This document shows, one piece after another, positions 28,134 through 37,866 of a stretch of DNA of 64,000 bases. Source of the stretch: Gammaproteobacteria bacterium BRH_c0 (GTDB lineage Bacteria > Pseudomonadota > Gammaproteobacteria > Pseudomonadales > Porticoccaceae); assembly GCA_000961645.1 (NCBI GenBank), contig LADM01000069.1, positions 1-64,000 of the forward strand, given 5' to 3'. How positions within the stretch are numbered: position 1 is the first letter of the stretch; every line of letters starts with the position of its first letter. The notes beneath the pieces are model-generated. The model saw only the letters and a program-made list of their open reading frames with translations, ran no database searches and was not told the DNA's origin. The translations under genes and the position numbers were made by a program.

Positions 28134-29525
28134 TCAGAACTTGAAGCCGCCGGGGGGCATTCCGCCTCCGGGGAAACCGCCCTGGGGCATGTTGGCATTG
28201 AGGCCGCGCATCATGTTGGCCATGCCCTTGCCCTTCATTTTCTTCATCACTTTCGCCATTTGCTTGTGCTGCTTGAGCAGGCGGTTGAGGTCCTGAATAT
28301 TGGTGCCCGACCCCTGGGTGATGCGGCGCTTGCGGGAGCCGTTGAGGATATCCGGGTTCTTGCGTTCCTTGGGTGTCATGGAGTTGATAATGGCTTCCAT
28401 GCGCCCGAACTGGGACGTCACATTCGATTGTTCTGCCATTTGGGCCATATTGCCCATACCCGGCAGCTTTTCCAGCATGGAGCCGAGACCGCCGATATTT
28501 TTCATCTGTTGCAGCTGATCGCGCAGGTCTTCGAGGTCGAAATTCTTGCCGGTCTTGACCTTGTTGGCGAGCTTGTCGGCCTTTTCCTTGTCGACCTTGC
28601 GCTCCATGTCCTCGATCAGGGAGAGCATATCCCCCATACCGAGGATGCGGGAGGCGATGCGCTCCGGGTGGAAAGGCTCAAGGGCATCGGTCTTTTCGCC
28701 AATACCCAGGAATTTGATGGGCTTGCCGGTGACATGGCGCACTGACAGGGCGGCACCGCCGCGGGCATCGCCGTCTGCCTTGGTGAGAATGATACCGGTG
28801 AGGGGCAGAGTGTCATTGAAGACTCGGGCCGTGTTGACCGCATCCTGGCCGATCATGGCGTCCACCACGAACAGGGTTTCCACCGGCTTCAGGGCGCCGT
28901 GCAGGGCCTTGATCTCCTCCATCAGCTCGCCATCGATATGCAGGCGACCGGCGGTATCGACAATCAACACATCGGCAAAGGCCTTGCGAGCGGCAGCCAC
29001 AGCGTTGGCGGCAATATCGAGGGGCTTTTGCTCGGCGCTACTGGGGAAAAAATGGGCGCCAACATCAGCGGCCAGTGTCTCCAGCTGCTTGATGGCGGCA
29101 GGCCGGTAGACATCCGCACTCACCACCATGACCTTTTTCTTGTGGCGCTCCTTCAGGTAGCGAGCCAGCTTGGCAACCGAGGTGGTCTTACCGGCACCCT
29201 GCAGACCTGCCATCAAAATGACGGCAGGCGGCGCTACGGCGAGGTTGAGCTCCTCGTTGCCGGAGCCCATCACCGCTTCCAGCTCCTGCTGGACGATCTT
29301 CAGGAATTGCTGCCCGGGATTGAGGCTGCGCTTGATCTCGACACCCACGGCGCGGTTGCGCACATGGTCGATAAAGTCCTTGACGACCGGCAGGGCAACG
29401 TCAGCTTCCAGCAGGGCCATGCGCACTTCGCGCAGGGATTCCTGGATATTGTCTTCGGAGAGATGAGCCTTGCCGCTAACTTTTCGCAGGCTGAGGGAAA
29501 GTCGGTCGCTGAGGGATTCAAACAT
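28134..29525 (-). CDS. ffh: Signal recognition particle GTPase Ffh
   Basis: A 463-residue protein that, with 4.5S RNA, targets membrane proteins to FtsY and the translocon. N domain, G domain (GLQGAGKTTS for G1, DTAGRLHID for G3, TKADGDARGG for G4) and a methionine-rich M domain are in order, with a Gly/Pro/Met tail at the end. The start MFESLSDRL at 29525 is the family norm; an ATG two codons upstream (29531) is possible. It diverges from the CcsA-like gene. Confidence 0.96.
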   Translation of the reverse strand: MFESLSDRLSLSLRKVSGKAHLSEDNIQESLREVRMALLEADVALPVVKDFIDHVRNRAVGVEIKRSLNPGQQFLKIVQQELEAVMGSGNEELNLAVAPPAVILMAGLQGAGKTTSVAKLARYLKERHKKKVMVVSADVYRPAAIKQLETLAADVGAHFFPSSAEQKPLDIAANAVAAARKAFADVLIVDTAGRLHIDGELMEEIKALHGALKPVETLFVVDAMIGQDAVNTARVFNDTLPLTGIILTKADGDARGGAALSVRHVTGKPIKFLGIGEKTDALEPFHPERIASRILGMGDMLSLIEDMERKVDKEKADKLANKVKTGKNFDLEDLRDQLQQMKNIGGLGSMLEKLPGMGNMAQMAEQSNVTSQFGRMEAIINSMTPKERKNPDILNGSRKRRITQGSGTNIQDLNRLLKQHKQMAKVMKKMKGKGMANMMRGLNANMPQGGFPGGGMPPGGFKF

Positions 29526-29661
29526 GGCCATGGTAGGGAATTTTCCAGGATCTCGGTCTGTCAGTCGGGGCGGCAGTATACCTCAACACCCGTCGCTTTG
29601 CCGTCATACATTTCTGTGACAAACTTCGTGCTGTTGCACAGCCACCGGGCCTTTTATCAAC

Positions 29662-30477
29662 ATGGTTATTCTCGCGTCGACCATCGCTGCCATCGCGCTT
29701 TACCTCAGCGCTACCCTTTGGCATGTTCGGCTGCGACTGAAAACACCCGCAGCAGAGACAGCACGCCCGACATGGCTACTGCTGACGGGAAGCCTGGGCT
29801 TGCTGTGCCATGGCCTGGTGGCCTACAAACTGGTCTTTAGCGGCGCGGGCATCAACCTGTCCCTGTGGCCGGTGAGCGTGTTGATCCTGTTCGTGGTCAA
29901 CCTGATCGTGCTGGCCAGCAGTGTCAGAAAACCCGTTCACAGCTTGCTGGTCCTGCTGTTTCCAGCAGCGGCACTGGGACTGTTGCTGGCCCTGCTGTTC
30001 AATCCGGCCATACCCCACAGCGAACACCTTGCCCCCGGGATCGGCATCCATGTGCTGTTCTCGCTGCTGTCCTACAGCCTGTTTACCATCGCGGCAGTGC
30101 AGTCGCTGCTGCTGGCCTACCAGCACTACCAGCTCAAGCACCACCATCCGGGAGGGCTGCTCTACGGCTTGCCTCCCCTGCAAACCATGGAGGCCCTGCT
30201 GTTTGAGGTGATCTGGAGTGGCTTTATTCTCCTCACCCTGGGCCTGGTCAGCGGCTTTGTGTTTGTCGAGAATTTCTGGGCCCAGCACCTGGCCCATAAG
30301 ACTTTCTTTTCGCTCATTGCCTGGCTGTTGTTTGCCATCCTGCTGTGGGGGCGACACCGCCTCGGCTGGCGCGGCAATATTGCCATGCGCTGGACGCTCG
30401 GTGGCTTTGCCAGCCTGGCCCTGGCCTACTGGGGCAGCAAGTTCGTTCTCGAGGTGATTCTCGGGCTCGGCACCTGA
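29662..30477 (+). CDS. CcsA/YpjD-like cytochrome c assembly family membrane protein
   Basis: A 271-residue inner-membrane protein with eight hydrophobic helices. The family features are the GIGIHVLFSLLSYSLFTIAA segment (split here as GIGIHVLFSL and SYSLFTIAA) and the late EVIWSGFILLTLGLVSG and HKTFFSLIAWLLFA segments with conserved histidines. Relatives beside ffh in gammaproteobacteria (YpjD) have no proven function; heme handling is inferred from homology to CcsA. It is followed by the CorC-type gene. Confidence 0.85.
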   Translation: MVILASTIAAIALYLSATLWHVRLRLKTPAAETARPTWLLLTGSLGLLCHGLVAYKLVFSGAGINLSLWPVSVLILFVVNLIVLASSVRKPVHSLLVLLFPAAALGLLLALLFNPAIPHSEHLAPGIGIHVLFSLLSYSLFTIAAVQSLLLAYQHYQLKHHHPGGLLYGLPPLQTMEALLFEVIWSGFILLTLGLVSGFVFVENFWAQHLAHKTFFSLIAWLLFAILLWGRHRLGWRGNIAMRWTLGGFASLALAYWGSKFVLEVILGLGT

Positions 30478-30562
30478 GCCAGGCGCTGAAAATCCCGCTG
30501 TTGCCATCACTGCAAAACTTCTTCACCATAGCCTGCCCCATGGCGACGAAGGCCTCGCTGTT

Positions 30563-31852
30563 TTGAACGACACCCCGATCTGGCTACTCTCCGGTTTGCT
30601 GGTCATGCTGTTGTGTATTTCGGCATTCTTCTCCGGCACTGAAACCGGCATGATGTCGATCAACCGCTATCGCCTCAAGCACCTGGCCAAGAAGCATCGC
30701 AGCGCCCGCCGGGTTCACCGCCTGCTGAAACGCCCTGATCGCCTGATCGGTGTCATTCTGATCGGCAACAACCTCGCCAACAATTTCGCCGCTATCGTTG
30801 CCGCCATTATCGCTGTCCACCTGTTCGGGGAAGGTTCGGAGTTTTTGGCCGGTGCCCTGCTGACCATTGTCATGCTGATTTTTGCAGAAGTGACCCCAAA
30901 GACCATTGCCGCACTCAATCCCGAGCGCATTGCCTTTCCCGCCAGTTACCTCCTCAAACCACTGCTCAAACTGCTGTACCCGGTGGTGTGGCTGGTCAAC
31001 CACTTTTCCAACGGTTTGTTGCGCTTGCTGGGCTTCAATCCCGACAACGTCCGCGATGACGTGCTCAGCAAGGAAGAGTTGCGTACTGTCGTAGACGAAT
31101 CGCGGGAGGACATCCACTCCGACCACCAGGGTATGTTGATCAATATCCTCGATCTCGAAAAAGTCACCGTCAATGACATCATGGTGCCGCGCAGCGAGAT
31201 CCTCGGCCTCAACCTCGACGATGACATTGAATCCCTGGTCGACCAGATCGTGGCCACAGAACACACCCGCCTGCCCATCTTTCAGGGCGACATCAATAAT
31301 GTGCTGGGTATTCTCCATATGCGGCGGGTCAACCGCCTGTTGCGCCGCGGCGAAAGCGAGCTGACCAAGGAAGCCATCAAGCGCTTTGCCCGCGAACCCT
31401 ATTTTGTGCCGGAGAGCACCCCTCTCCATGTGCAACTGGTGAATTTCCAGAAGAACAAGCGCCGCATCGGCCTGGTGGTGGACGAGTACGGTGAAGTTCA
31501 GGGGCTGGTGACACTGGAAGATATTCTTGAAGAGATTGTCGGCGAATTTACCACCAATTTTGCCGAAGAAGATCAGGACATCACCGCCAATCCTGACCGC
31601 ACCTTCAGTATTGATGCCAGCGTCAACATAAGGGACATCAACAAGGTAACTGGCTGGAACCTGCCCACCGATGGCCCCAAAACCCTCAACGGCCTGTTGC
31701 TGGAGCAACTTGAACATATCCCCGAGGGCAATCTGTGCCTGGAGTTTGACGGTTACCGGTTCGAAACCCTGTCCCTGAGCGACAAGATGATCGACAGGGT
31801 GAGAGCACGACACTTGCATCCGGCAAAGAATAAGGACACTGAAGACGACTGA
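30563..31852 (+). CDS. CNNM/CorC-type (HlyC/CorC) membrane protein
   Basis: A 429-residue protein: DUF21 membrane domain (residues 1 to about 190, FFSGTETGMMSINRYRLKHL split as FFSGTETGMMS and NRYRLKHL), a CBS pair (about 205-325, with MVPRSEI and LVVDEYGEVQGLVTLEDI), and a CorC/HlyC domain at the C-terminus. Relatives act in magnesium or cobalt export or in regulating transport. The start codon appears to be TTG at 30563, since no in-frame ATG precedes the membrane domain. It matches E. coli YfjD, which also lies near ffh and ypjD. Confidence 0.9.
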   Translation: MNDTPIWLLSGLLVMLLCISAFFSGTETGMMSINRYRLKHLAKKHRSARRVHRLLKRPDRLIGVILIGNNLANNFAAIVAAIIAVHLFGEGSEFLAGALLTIVMLIFAEVTPKTIAALNPERIAFPASYLLKPLLKLLYPVVWLVNHFSNGLLRLLGFNPDNVRDDVLSKEELRTVVDESREDIHSDHQGMLINILDLEKVTVNDIMVPRSEILGLNLDDDIESLVDQIVATEHTRLPIFQGDINNVLGILHMRRVNRLLRRGESELTKEAIKRFAREPYFVPESTPLHVQLVNFQKNKRRIGLVVDEYGEVQGLVTLEDILEEIVGEFTTNFAEEDQDITANPDRTFSIDASVNIRDINKVTGWNLPTDGPKTLNGLLLEQLEHIPEGNLCLEFDGYRFETLSLSDKMIDRVRARHLHPAKNKDTEDD

Positions 31853-31878
31853 TTCATCGCCTGGCGATGAATCAGTTT
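31849..31878 (+). terminator. Terminator hairpin at the end of the CorC-type gene
   Basis: A perfect 11-bp stem (CTGATTCATCG with CGATGAATCAG) with a five-base loop and a short TTT. The stem starts inside the stop codon. The T-run is weak, so it may work on both strands between the converging genes. Confidence 0.65.
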
Positions 31879-31896
31879 CGGACCAGACCGACTACC

Positions 31897-32085
31897 CTAG
31901 GCAAAGGGTTTGTAGCTGCGACTGCGCTGTTCCGCGCGAATTAATACTTCCCGGCGCTCACCATCGTCCATTTGCCGCCAGCGAATAATTTCATCGACAC
32001 TGCGGTGGCAACCCACGCAAATATCCCCTTCATCCAGCGTGCAGAGTGAAACACAGGGCGACTCTACGCCTGCAGTAGTGCTCAT
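31897..32085 (-). CDS. DUF1289 family protein
   Basis: A 62-residue cysteine-containing protein with the family pattern SPCVSLCTLDEGDICVGCHRS followed by EIIRWRQMDDGERREVL; the four cysteines suggest metal or Fe-S binding. Function unknown. Its start overlaps the stop of the Nudix gene upstream (ATGA), so the two are translated together. Confidence 0.88.
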   Translation of the reverse strand: MSTTAGVESPCVSLCTLDEGDICVGCHRSVDEIIRWRQMDDGERREVLIRAEQRSRSYKPFA

Positions 32086-32693
32086 GATTTCCTGCCCGCC
32101 AGATCCACCGGCCGGTACTCCAGGGGCAAGTTCAGCCCCAGCGTTTGTGACAGCATATCCACCAGCAAATGCAGGGTAAAACCCCAGATACAGTAACCCT
32201 GGTAAAAATAACAGGGCACTTCATAGCGACCGTCATGGAGGCTGAACTCCGTTGTCGCTGCGTTGCCTGCCTCCAGTAAAAAGGACAGCGGCACCTGGAA
32301 GATTGAATCCAGCTCACTCTCCTCGGGAATGAATTGCAACCCTTCGGGAATAAAGCCCACATAGGGAGAGACACGCACATTGAAGCGAGTGGCCTGCACC
32401 GGCAGCGAGGCAATCAGTTCAACCTGCTGGGGAGGCAGTGCGATTTCTTCCTGGCTTTCGCGCAAAGCGGTATGCAGCAGGCTCTCATCACCCGGCTCCC
32501 ACATACCTCCCGGAAAGGCGACCTGACCGCTGTGACTGCTCACATGTTCTGCGCGCTTGATCAACACCACGGAGGGGTCGGCAGCGCGGGTAAGTGCGAT
32601 CAACACCGCAGCTTCCCGTATCAGGCCGTCGGTGAGTGGCTGACGCGGTTCGGGGGACAAGTGGCTGAGGCCGCTACGGATCAGTTCAAGCAT
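32082..32693 (-). CDS. Nudix hydrolase, CoA pyrophosphatase (NudL-like)
   Basis: A 203-residue Nudix enzyme. The CoA-pyrophosphatase signature appears as VLIKRAEHVSSHSGQVAFPG (family UPF0035 block) directly before the Nudix box, which ends ALRESQEEI. It would split CoA or acyl-CoA to phosphopantetheine and 3',5'-ADP. Start at 32693 is chosen by the family length and opening. It overlaps the DUF1289 gene. Confidence 0.88.
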   Translation of the reverse strand: MLELIRSGLSHLSPEPRQPLTDGLIREAAVLIALTRAADPSVVLIKRAEHVSSHSGQVAFPGGMWEPGDESLLHTALRESQEEIALPPQQVELIASLPVQATRFNVRVSPYVGFIPEGLQFIPEESELDSIFQVPLSFLLEAGNAATTEFSLHDGRYEVPCYFYQGYCIWGFTLHLLVDMLSQTLGLNLPLEYRPVDLAGRKS

Positions 32694-32956
32694 TGTGTTC
32701 TCTGTGTATTTCGGACCCAGGGTGAGACCATCAAGTTGTGAAAAATTCAATCCTGGTGAGAATGGCTTTGACGCCGCCGGAAAGAGCGGGAGGGCAACAC
32801 CGGCCAGCGCCTGAGTAGCACCTCATTCTGCGATTATAGCCCCGCAATGTGGCCTACTCGAAACCGTCAATCATTATGCGCCCATCTGCATGATGGCCTG
32901 TAATCTGCCCAGCGCAGTTGCTATCCTTGCCCTGAATCCTGACAAGCGCAATAACA

Positions 32957-34477
32957 ATGGCATCACACAGTCTGTCCCAGCGCACCCTGAACCGTATCGA
33001 AGCCATTGGCAACAAGCTCCCCCACCCCACACTGCTGTTTGTCTGGCTGTGCGGAATTGTACTGGTACTGTCGCTGCTGACCTCACTGCTGGGTCTGCAG
33101 GCAACCCACCCCGTTTCCGGGGAAGTGATCCGCGCTGTCAACCTGATCAGCACCGAGGGTTTGCGGCTGATCCTGGAAAGAACGGTAACCAACTTCACCC
33201 AATTCGCCCCGGTCGGCACGGTGCTGGTGGCGATTATGGGCATTGGTATCGCTGAACACAGCGGGCTGATCGGCGCCCTGTTGCGGGTGTCCATTCTCAA
33301 GGCACCGGAAAAAATTCTTACCTTCCTGGTGGTGTTGGCGGGGGTGTTGTCGAGTATCGCCGCCGATAGCGGGTATGTGGTGCTGATCCCCCTTGCTGCG
33401 ATGATTTTCCAGGCCGCCGGGCGCAGCCCCATCGCCGGTATAGCCGCCGCCTTTGCCGGGGTGTCGGGCGGGTTCAGTGCCAACCTGTTAATCGGCCCGC
33501 TGGATGCCATCCTCGCCGGGCTGTCCACCGAAGCTGCGGCGCTTGTCGATAATGCCTATCTGGTGAGTCCGGCTGCCAATTACTATTTCATGGTGGTATC
33601 CACTCTGCTGGTGGCAGTGGTGGGCACGGTAGTCACTGAAAAGATCATTACTCCGCGTTTTCCCCATACACCCCACACCCGGGAAATCGCAGCACCTGTC
33701 TCGCTTGATGAACGCCGGGGCCTGAAGGGTGTGGGCCTGTTTACCCTGGTGTTTGTCGGCCTGCTGCTGTGGGGGCTGGTTCCCGAGCAGGGGGTTCTGC
33801 GCAGCCCCGGCCTGGATGGCGCCGCTGGCAGCATACTCCACTCACCGTTTATCGGTGGCATTGTCACCATCATCGCTGTCTATGCAGGTATTGCCGGCTG
33901 GCTGTATGGGGCACTCAGTCGCCGCTTCGCCTCCAGCTCCGATGCCATTACCGGCATGGAGTCGAGCATGGCAACCATGGCGAGCTACCTGGTGCTGATG
34001 TTCTTTGCCGCCCAGTTCGTCAACTATTTTGCCTGGAGCCAGCTGGGCATTATCAGTGCCATCAAGGGCGCCGCTTTGTTGCAGGCGCTCGACCCCAATA
34101 TCGCCGTGCTGCTGGTGTGCTTTGTGGTCTTTGCGGCATTGATCAATCTGCTGGTTGGCAGCGCATCGGCCAAATGGGCGCTGCTGGCACCGGTATTTGT
34201 ACCCATGCTGATGCTCGCCGGCATCTCACCGGAGGCCACTCAGGTTGCCTATCGGATCGGCGACAGCAGCACCAACATCATCACCCCCCTGATGCCCTAC
34301 TTTGGCGTGGTACTGGCCTTTGCCCAGAAGTACGACAGGAACATCGGCATCGGCACCATTATCGCCACCATGCTGCCCTACAGCCTGTGGCTGCTGATCG
34401 CCTGGTCGGTCATGCTGGCGGGGTGGATTCTGCTCGGCCTGCCACTGGGCCCCGGGGCCAACATCTTTATGGGTTGA
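32957..34477 (+). CDS. AbgT family transporter
   Basis: A 506-residue inner-membrane protein with about a dozen hydrophobic helices and the AbgT features: GIGIAEHSGLI, AGVLSSIAADSGYVVLIPL (the two halves of the conserved core), GGFSANLLIGPLDAILAGLS and the late VGSASAKWALLAPVFVPM plus GDSSTNIITPLMPYFG. The family takes up p-aminobenzoyl-glutamate or exports sulfonamides. Expressed from the gap it shares with the Nudix gene. Confidence 0.93.
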   Translation: MASHSLSQRTLNRIEAIGNKLPHPTLLFVWLCGIVLVLSLLTSLLGLQATHPVSGEVIRAVNLISTEGLRLILERTVTNFTQFAPVGTVLVAIMGIGIAEHSGLIGALLRVSILKAPEKILTFLVVLAGVLSSIAADSGYVVLIPLAAMIFQAAGRSPIAGIAAAFAGVSGGFSANLLIGPLDAILAGLSTEAAALVDNAYLVSPAANYYFMVVSTLLVAVVGTVVTEKIITPRFPHTPHTREIAAPVSLDERRGLKGVGLFTLVFVGLLLWGLVPEQGVLRSPGLDGAAGSILHSPFIGGIVTIIAVYAGIAGWLYGALSRRFASSSDAITGMESSMATMASYLVLMFFAAQFVNYFAWSQLGIISAIKGAALLQALDPNIAVLLVCFVVFAALINLLVGSASAKWALLAPVFVPMLMLAGISPEATQVAYRIGDSSTNIITPLMPYFGVVLAFAQKYDRNIGIGTIIATMLPYSLWLLIAWSVMLAGWILLGLPLGPGANIFMG

Positions 34478-34590
34478 ATGATGGCGGCCGGAGGGTAGAT
34501 TGGCTCGCTCAATAGGGTGATAACACTGGCCGTGCTACAATCCCTGTCCTGCACGCCCAACTACCCCGCATCCAGCGCATCAAGAGTCCC

Positions 34591-36828
34591 ATGACCCAGG
34601 CCGCCCACCAGCAAACCAGCCCGCAACCTACCCCCCTCTACGGCTACCGCAAGTACTGGGCGGAATGCTATGGCACTGCGACTTTCCTGCCCACCACCCG
34701 GGCGGAAATGGATGCTCTGGGCTGGGACAGCTGCGACATTATCGTCGTCACCGGCGACGCCTATGTGGACCATCCCAGTTTTGGCATGGCAGTGATTGGT
34801 CGGGTACTGGAAGCCCAGGGTTTCCGGGTTGGCATCATTGCCCAGCCGGACTGGACCAGCAAAAGCGACTTCCAGCGGCTCGGTCAGCCGAATCTGTTTT
34901 TCGGCGTGGCGGCGGGCAATATGGACTCGATGATCAACCGCTATACCGCCGACCTCAAGGTGCGCAAAGACGACGCCTACACCCCCGGCAACGTCGGCGG
35001 CAAACGCCCGGACCGGGCTGTCACCGTCTATTCCCAGCGCTGCCGCGAAGCCTTCAAGGGTGTGCCCATTGTGGTCGGCAGCATTGAGGCGAGCCTGCGC
35101 CGTATCGCCCATTACGACTACTGGAGCAACACCGTCAAGCGCTCCATCCTGCTCGATGCCAAGGCCGATATTCTGCTTTACGGTAACGCCGAGCGGGCCA
35201 TCGTCGAACTGGCCCACCGCCTCTCCCGGGGTGAAAAAATTGCCGATATCCGCGACATTCGCGGCACCGCCTTTGTACGCAAGGCCATGCCCGAAGGCTG
35301 GCTTGAAATCGATTCCACAGAAGTAGACGAACCCGGCGTAGTGGACAAGCTCCACAGCCCCTACCAGGAAATAACTGACCTGCGCGACAGCAAGGGCGAC
35401 AAGCCGCCCTGTGGTACGCAGTCTGCCAACGCTGACGCCGCATCAGAGGTACAGGTGGTGCAGGTGCTCGATCTGCGCGACACCAACCGCCAGCTCAAGC
35501 GCTCCTTCAAGGGCCGCAGCTATATCCGCCTGCCCGCCTATGAAGCGGTCAAAAATGATCCGGTGCTGTACGCCCACGCCTCGCGCATCCTGCATCTGGA
35601 GACCAATCCGGGCAACGCCAAACCGCTGGTACAGCGCCACGGCAACCAGGAGGTCTGGCTCAACCCGCCGCCGATTCCTTTAACCACCGAGGAGCTGGAC
35701 TGGGTATTTGAGCAGCCTTATGCGCGCGCACCTCACCCCACCTATGGCGAGGAGAAGATACCCGCTTGGGACATGATCCGCTTTTCGATCAATATCATGC
35801 GCGGCTGTTTTGGCGGCTGCACCTTTTGCTCCATCACCGAGCACGAGGGCAGGATTATCCAGAGCCGCTCAGAGGACTCCATCATCCGCGAAGTGGAAGC
35901 CATCCGCGACAAGACCGGTGGTTTTACCGGAGTGATCTCTGACCTCGGCGGCCCCACCGCCAATATGTGGCGCCTGAACTGCAAGAGCAAGGAAATCGAG
36001 GAGAGCTGCAAGCGCCTGTCCTGCGTCCACCCCGGCATCTGCAAGAACCTGGACACCGACCAGACGCCGCTGATCCAGCTCTACCGCCGCGCCCGCACAT
36101 TACCCGGCATCAAGAAAGTGCTGATCGCCTCCGGCCTGCGCTATGACCTGGCGGTGGAAACCCCGGAATACGTCAAGGAGCTGGTCACTCACCATGTGGG
36201 CGGTTACCTGAAGATTGCCCCGGAGCACACCGAGGAAGGCCCGCTATCAAAGATGATGAAGCCGGGCATGGGCACCTATGATCGCTTCAAAGTGATGTTT
36301 GAAAAGTTTTCCAAGGAGGCCAACAAGAAGCAGTACCTGATTCCCTACTTTATCGCCGCCCACCCCGGCACCAGCGAAGAAGACATGATGAATCTGGCCC
36401 TGTGGCTCAAGGAAAACGGTTTTCGCGCCGATCAGGTGCAAACCTTTTACCCCTCCCCTATGGCCATGGCCACCGCCATGTACCACAGCGGCAATAACCC
36501 GCTGCGACGGCTTTCCCGCAAGCGCGGCGATGCGGTAGCCTCTGCCAAGGGCCAGAATGCACGGCGACTGCACAAGGCGTTTTTGCGCTACCACGACCCG
36601 GATAACTGGCCGTTACTGCGGGATGCGTTGAAGCAGATGGGCCGCAGCGATCTGATCGGCAGCGGCAAGCACCAGCTGATACCGCGCCTGCAACCCCAGG
36701 ACTGGCTCGAAAAGCAGCGGGCGAATGCCATCAAACCCGGGAAGAAAATCCTCACCCAGCACACGGGACTTCCACCCAGGGATAACGGCGCTCGTCGCAC
36801 CGCAAAGCCGAAGAGAACTTCACGCTAG
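34591..36828 (+). CDS. YgiQ family radical SAM protein
   Basis: A 745-residue protein with N-terminal cobalamin-binding-like region and a radical SAM core. The cluster motif CxxxCxxC is in [18 protein letters not shown] near residues 405-415. The characteristic blocks [10 protein letters not shown]-like ([18 protein letters not shown]) and [14 protein letters not shown] are intact, and the tail is basic. The biochemical role is not known. Length is usual for the family. Confidence 0.93.
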   Translation: MTQAAHQQTSPQPTPLYGYRKYWAECYGTATFLPTTRAEMDALGWDSCDIIVVTGDAYVDHPSFGMAVIGRVLEAQGFRVGIIAQPDWTSKSDFQRLGQPNLFFGVAAGNMDSMINRYTADLKVRKDDAYTPGNVGGKRPDRAVTVYSQRCREAFKGVPIVVGSIEASLRRIAHYDYWSNTVKRSILLDAKADILLYGNAERAIVELAHRLSRGEKIADIRDIRGTAFVRKAMPEGWLEIDSTEVDEPGVVDKLHSPYQEITDLRDSKGDKPPCGTQSANADAASEVQVVQVLDLRDTNRQLKRSFKGRSYIRLPAYEAVKNDPVLYAHASRILHLETNPGNAKPLVQRHGNQEVWLNPPPIPLTTEELDWVFEQPYARAPHPTYGEEKIPAWDMIRFSINIMRGCFGGCTFCSITEHEGRIIQSRSEDSIIREVEAIRDKTGGFTGVISDLGGPTANMWRLNCKSKEIEESCKRLSCVHPGICKNLDTDQTPLIQLYRRARTLPGIKKVLIASGLRYDLAVETPEYVKELVTHHVGGYLKIAPEHTEEGPLSKMMKPGMGTYDRFKVMFEKFSKEANKKQYLIPYFIAAHPGTSEEDMMNLALWLKENGFRADQVQTFYPSPMAMATAMYHSGNNPLRRLSRKRGDAVASAKGQNARRLHKAFLRYHDPDNWPLLRDALKQMGRSDLIGSGKHQLIPRLQPQDWLEKQRANAIKPGKKILTQHTGLPPRDNGARRTAKPKRTSR

Positions 36829-36935
36829 CCAGCCCAGCCTGAATCACAAGAATCCAGTAGCCGGGCTTTAAACCACAACCTCATCAGCGTTGCTGCACAA
36901 CAGCGGTGATTACAGCCTGGCCACTGGCAAGCCGT

Positions 36936-37511
36936 TTATGTCACTCCAGGATTGGACTTCCGCTTTGCCCGTACTGTTTTTGCTCTCGCTGGCGCCGATA
37001 TTTCGGCGCCACTAGCCACCGTACCCACTGACGGACCGCCCCCGCGATCCAGTTCACCAATATCCAGCAGTGGCGAAGCATCGATACCCTCAGCGTCCAC
37101 CAGTGTCGCCAGGCGTTGCAGCGATGACAGAATCATCGCTTGCTCCCAATCTTCCAGAAACTGGAATTTATCGATCAGGCGCGTGTGCAGGGCCGTGGGG
37201 GCATTGTCGAGGATACGACGCCCCTCCTCTGTAAGGCTGACATACACCTTGCGTTTGTCCTGCTGTGACCGCTGCCGTTTCAGAAGCGCGCGTGCCTCAA
37301 GCCTGTCAACAATAGTGGTGACCGTCGCCTGGCTCAGGGACATACTCCTGGCAATATCGCCAATCGGTACCTCTACCTCACGCCTGACAGTCTGTAGCAG
37401 CAATAGCTGGGGCGCAGTCAGCCCGACTGTTTTGCTCAAATGCCTCGAATGCAAATCCGTGGCTCGAATCAGCCTCCGTAATGCCACCAGCACTTCATCA
37501 ATGATCTCCAT
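36936..37511 (-). CDS. MarR-family regulator of the ectoine operon (EctR-like)
   Basis: A 191-residue winged-helix protein. The MarR core has LTAPQLLLLQTV, the recognition region MSLSQATVTTIVDRLEARALLKR and the wing RSQQDKRKVYVSLTEEG. It is divergent from ectA, as is EctR1 in methylotrophic halophiles, where it represses the ectoine operon; that role here is inferred from position. The last about 40 residues (PARAKTVRAKRKSN) are a basic extension beyond the usual MarR length. Its leader contains the 14-bp tandem repeat. Confidence 0.85.
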   Translation of the reverse strand: MEIIDEVLVALRRLIRATDLHSRHLSKTVGLTAPQLLLLQTVRREVEVPIGDIARSMSLSQATVTTIVDRLEARALLKRQRSQQDKRKVYVSLTEEGRRILDNAPTALHTRLIDKFQFLEDWEQAMILSSLQRLATLVDAEGIDASPLLDIGELDRGGGPSVGTVASGAEISAPARAKTVRAKRKSNPGVT

Positions 37512-37570
37512 ACAGGGTGTCTCTTTAATCAGCCAGTTATCTTTGCAGGATTAAACGTTATTGCCAGGTT

Positions 37571-37640
37571 CTTTCGCCATAGCCCTTTCGCCATAGCCCT
37601 TTCTCCATAGCCCTTTCTCCATAGCCCTTTCGCCACAGTC
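37571..37640. repeat. Five tandem 14-bp repeats in the leader of the MarR gene
   Basis: Units read CTTTCGCCATAGCC twice, CTTTCTCCATAGCC twice and a degenerate fifth CTTTCGCCACAGTC. The array is not a multiple of three and lies 60-130 bases upstream of the MarR start, in its probable untranslated leader. Confidence 0.9.
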
Positions 37641-37672
37641 CATGGCCTCATCAGCACGCAAGCGGCATCGGT

Positions 37673-37700
37673 TTGAACAAAATATATGTTTAGTGTACAA
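37673..37700. promoter_or_regulatory. 28-bp palindrome in the ectR-ectA intergenic region
   Basis: TTGAACAA, a 12-base spacer and GTGTACAA. The same half-site, orientation and spacer length occur in three promoter regions of the catabolic island. It also fits a sigma-70 register (TTGAAC, 17 bases, TACAAT), so it may be a promoter as well as or instead of an operator. Confidence 0.5.
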
Positions 37701-37835
37701 TGGATTTCTCAATTGACAACGGAATGTCACATAACAGATAGCGAACAGCAATTATACTTAACCGGGTAATTAATCAGCTTTTCACAGTAGTTTTTGAATA
37801 AAAACTGACTTTGGATAATCTGACCTACCCTATAT

Positions 37836-37853
37836 TAAGTAGAAATTTACTTA
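37836..37853. promoter_or_regulatory. MarR-type operator candidate at ectA
   Basis: An 18-bp perfect inverted repeat TAAGTA-GAAATT-TACTTA, 13 bases upstream of the ectA start and overlapping a possible -10 element TATATT (37831-37836). Size and symmetry suit a MarR dimer, and the likely binder is the divergent regulator. Confidence 0.6.
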
Positions 37854-37866
37854 TGGATGTATATAT

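Noticed and set aside
30584-31819. A 411-codon open frame on the minus strand
   Set aside because: Fully antisense to the CorC-type gene with no family features.
32854-33528. A 224-codon minus-strand frame at the AbgT gene
   Set aside because: Antisense to the start of the AbgT transporter, Ser/Arg-rich without any domain.
37571-37640. CRISPR array
   Set aside because: Units are 14 bases, directly adjacent, with no spacers and no cas genes nearby.
37551-37751. A small coding frame through the 14-bp repeats
   Set aside because: Its repeats GERAMxK arise from the tandem DNA; no start signal or conservation basis.
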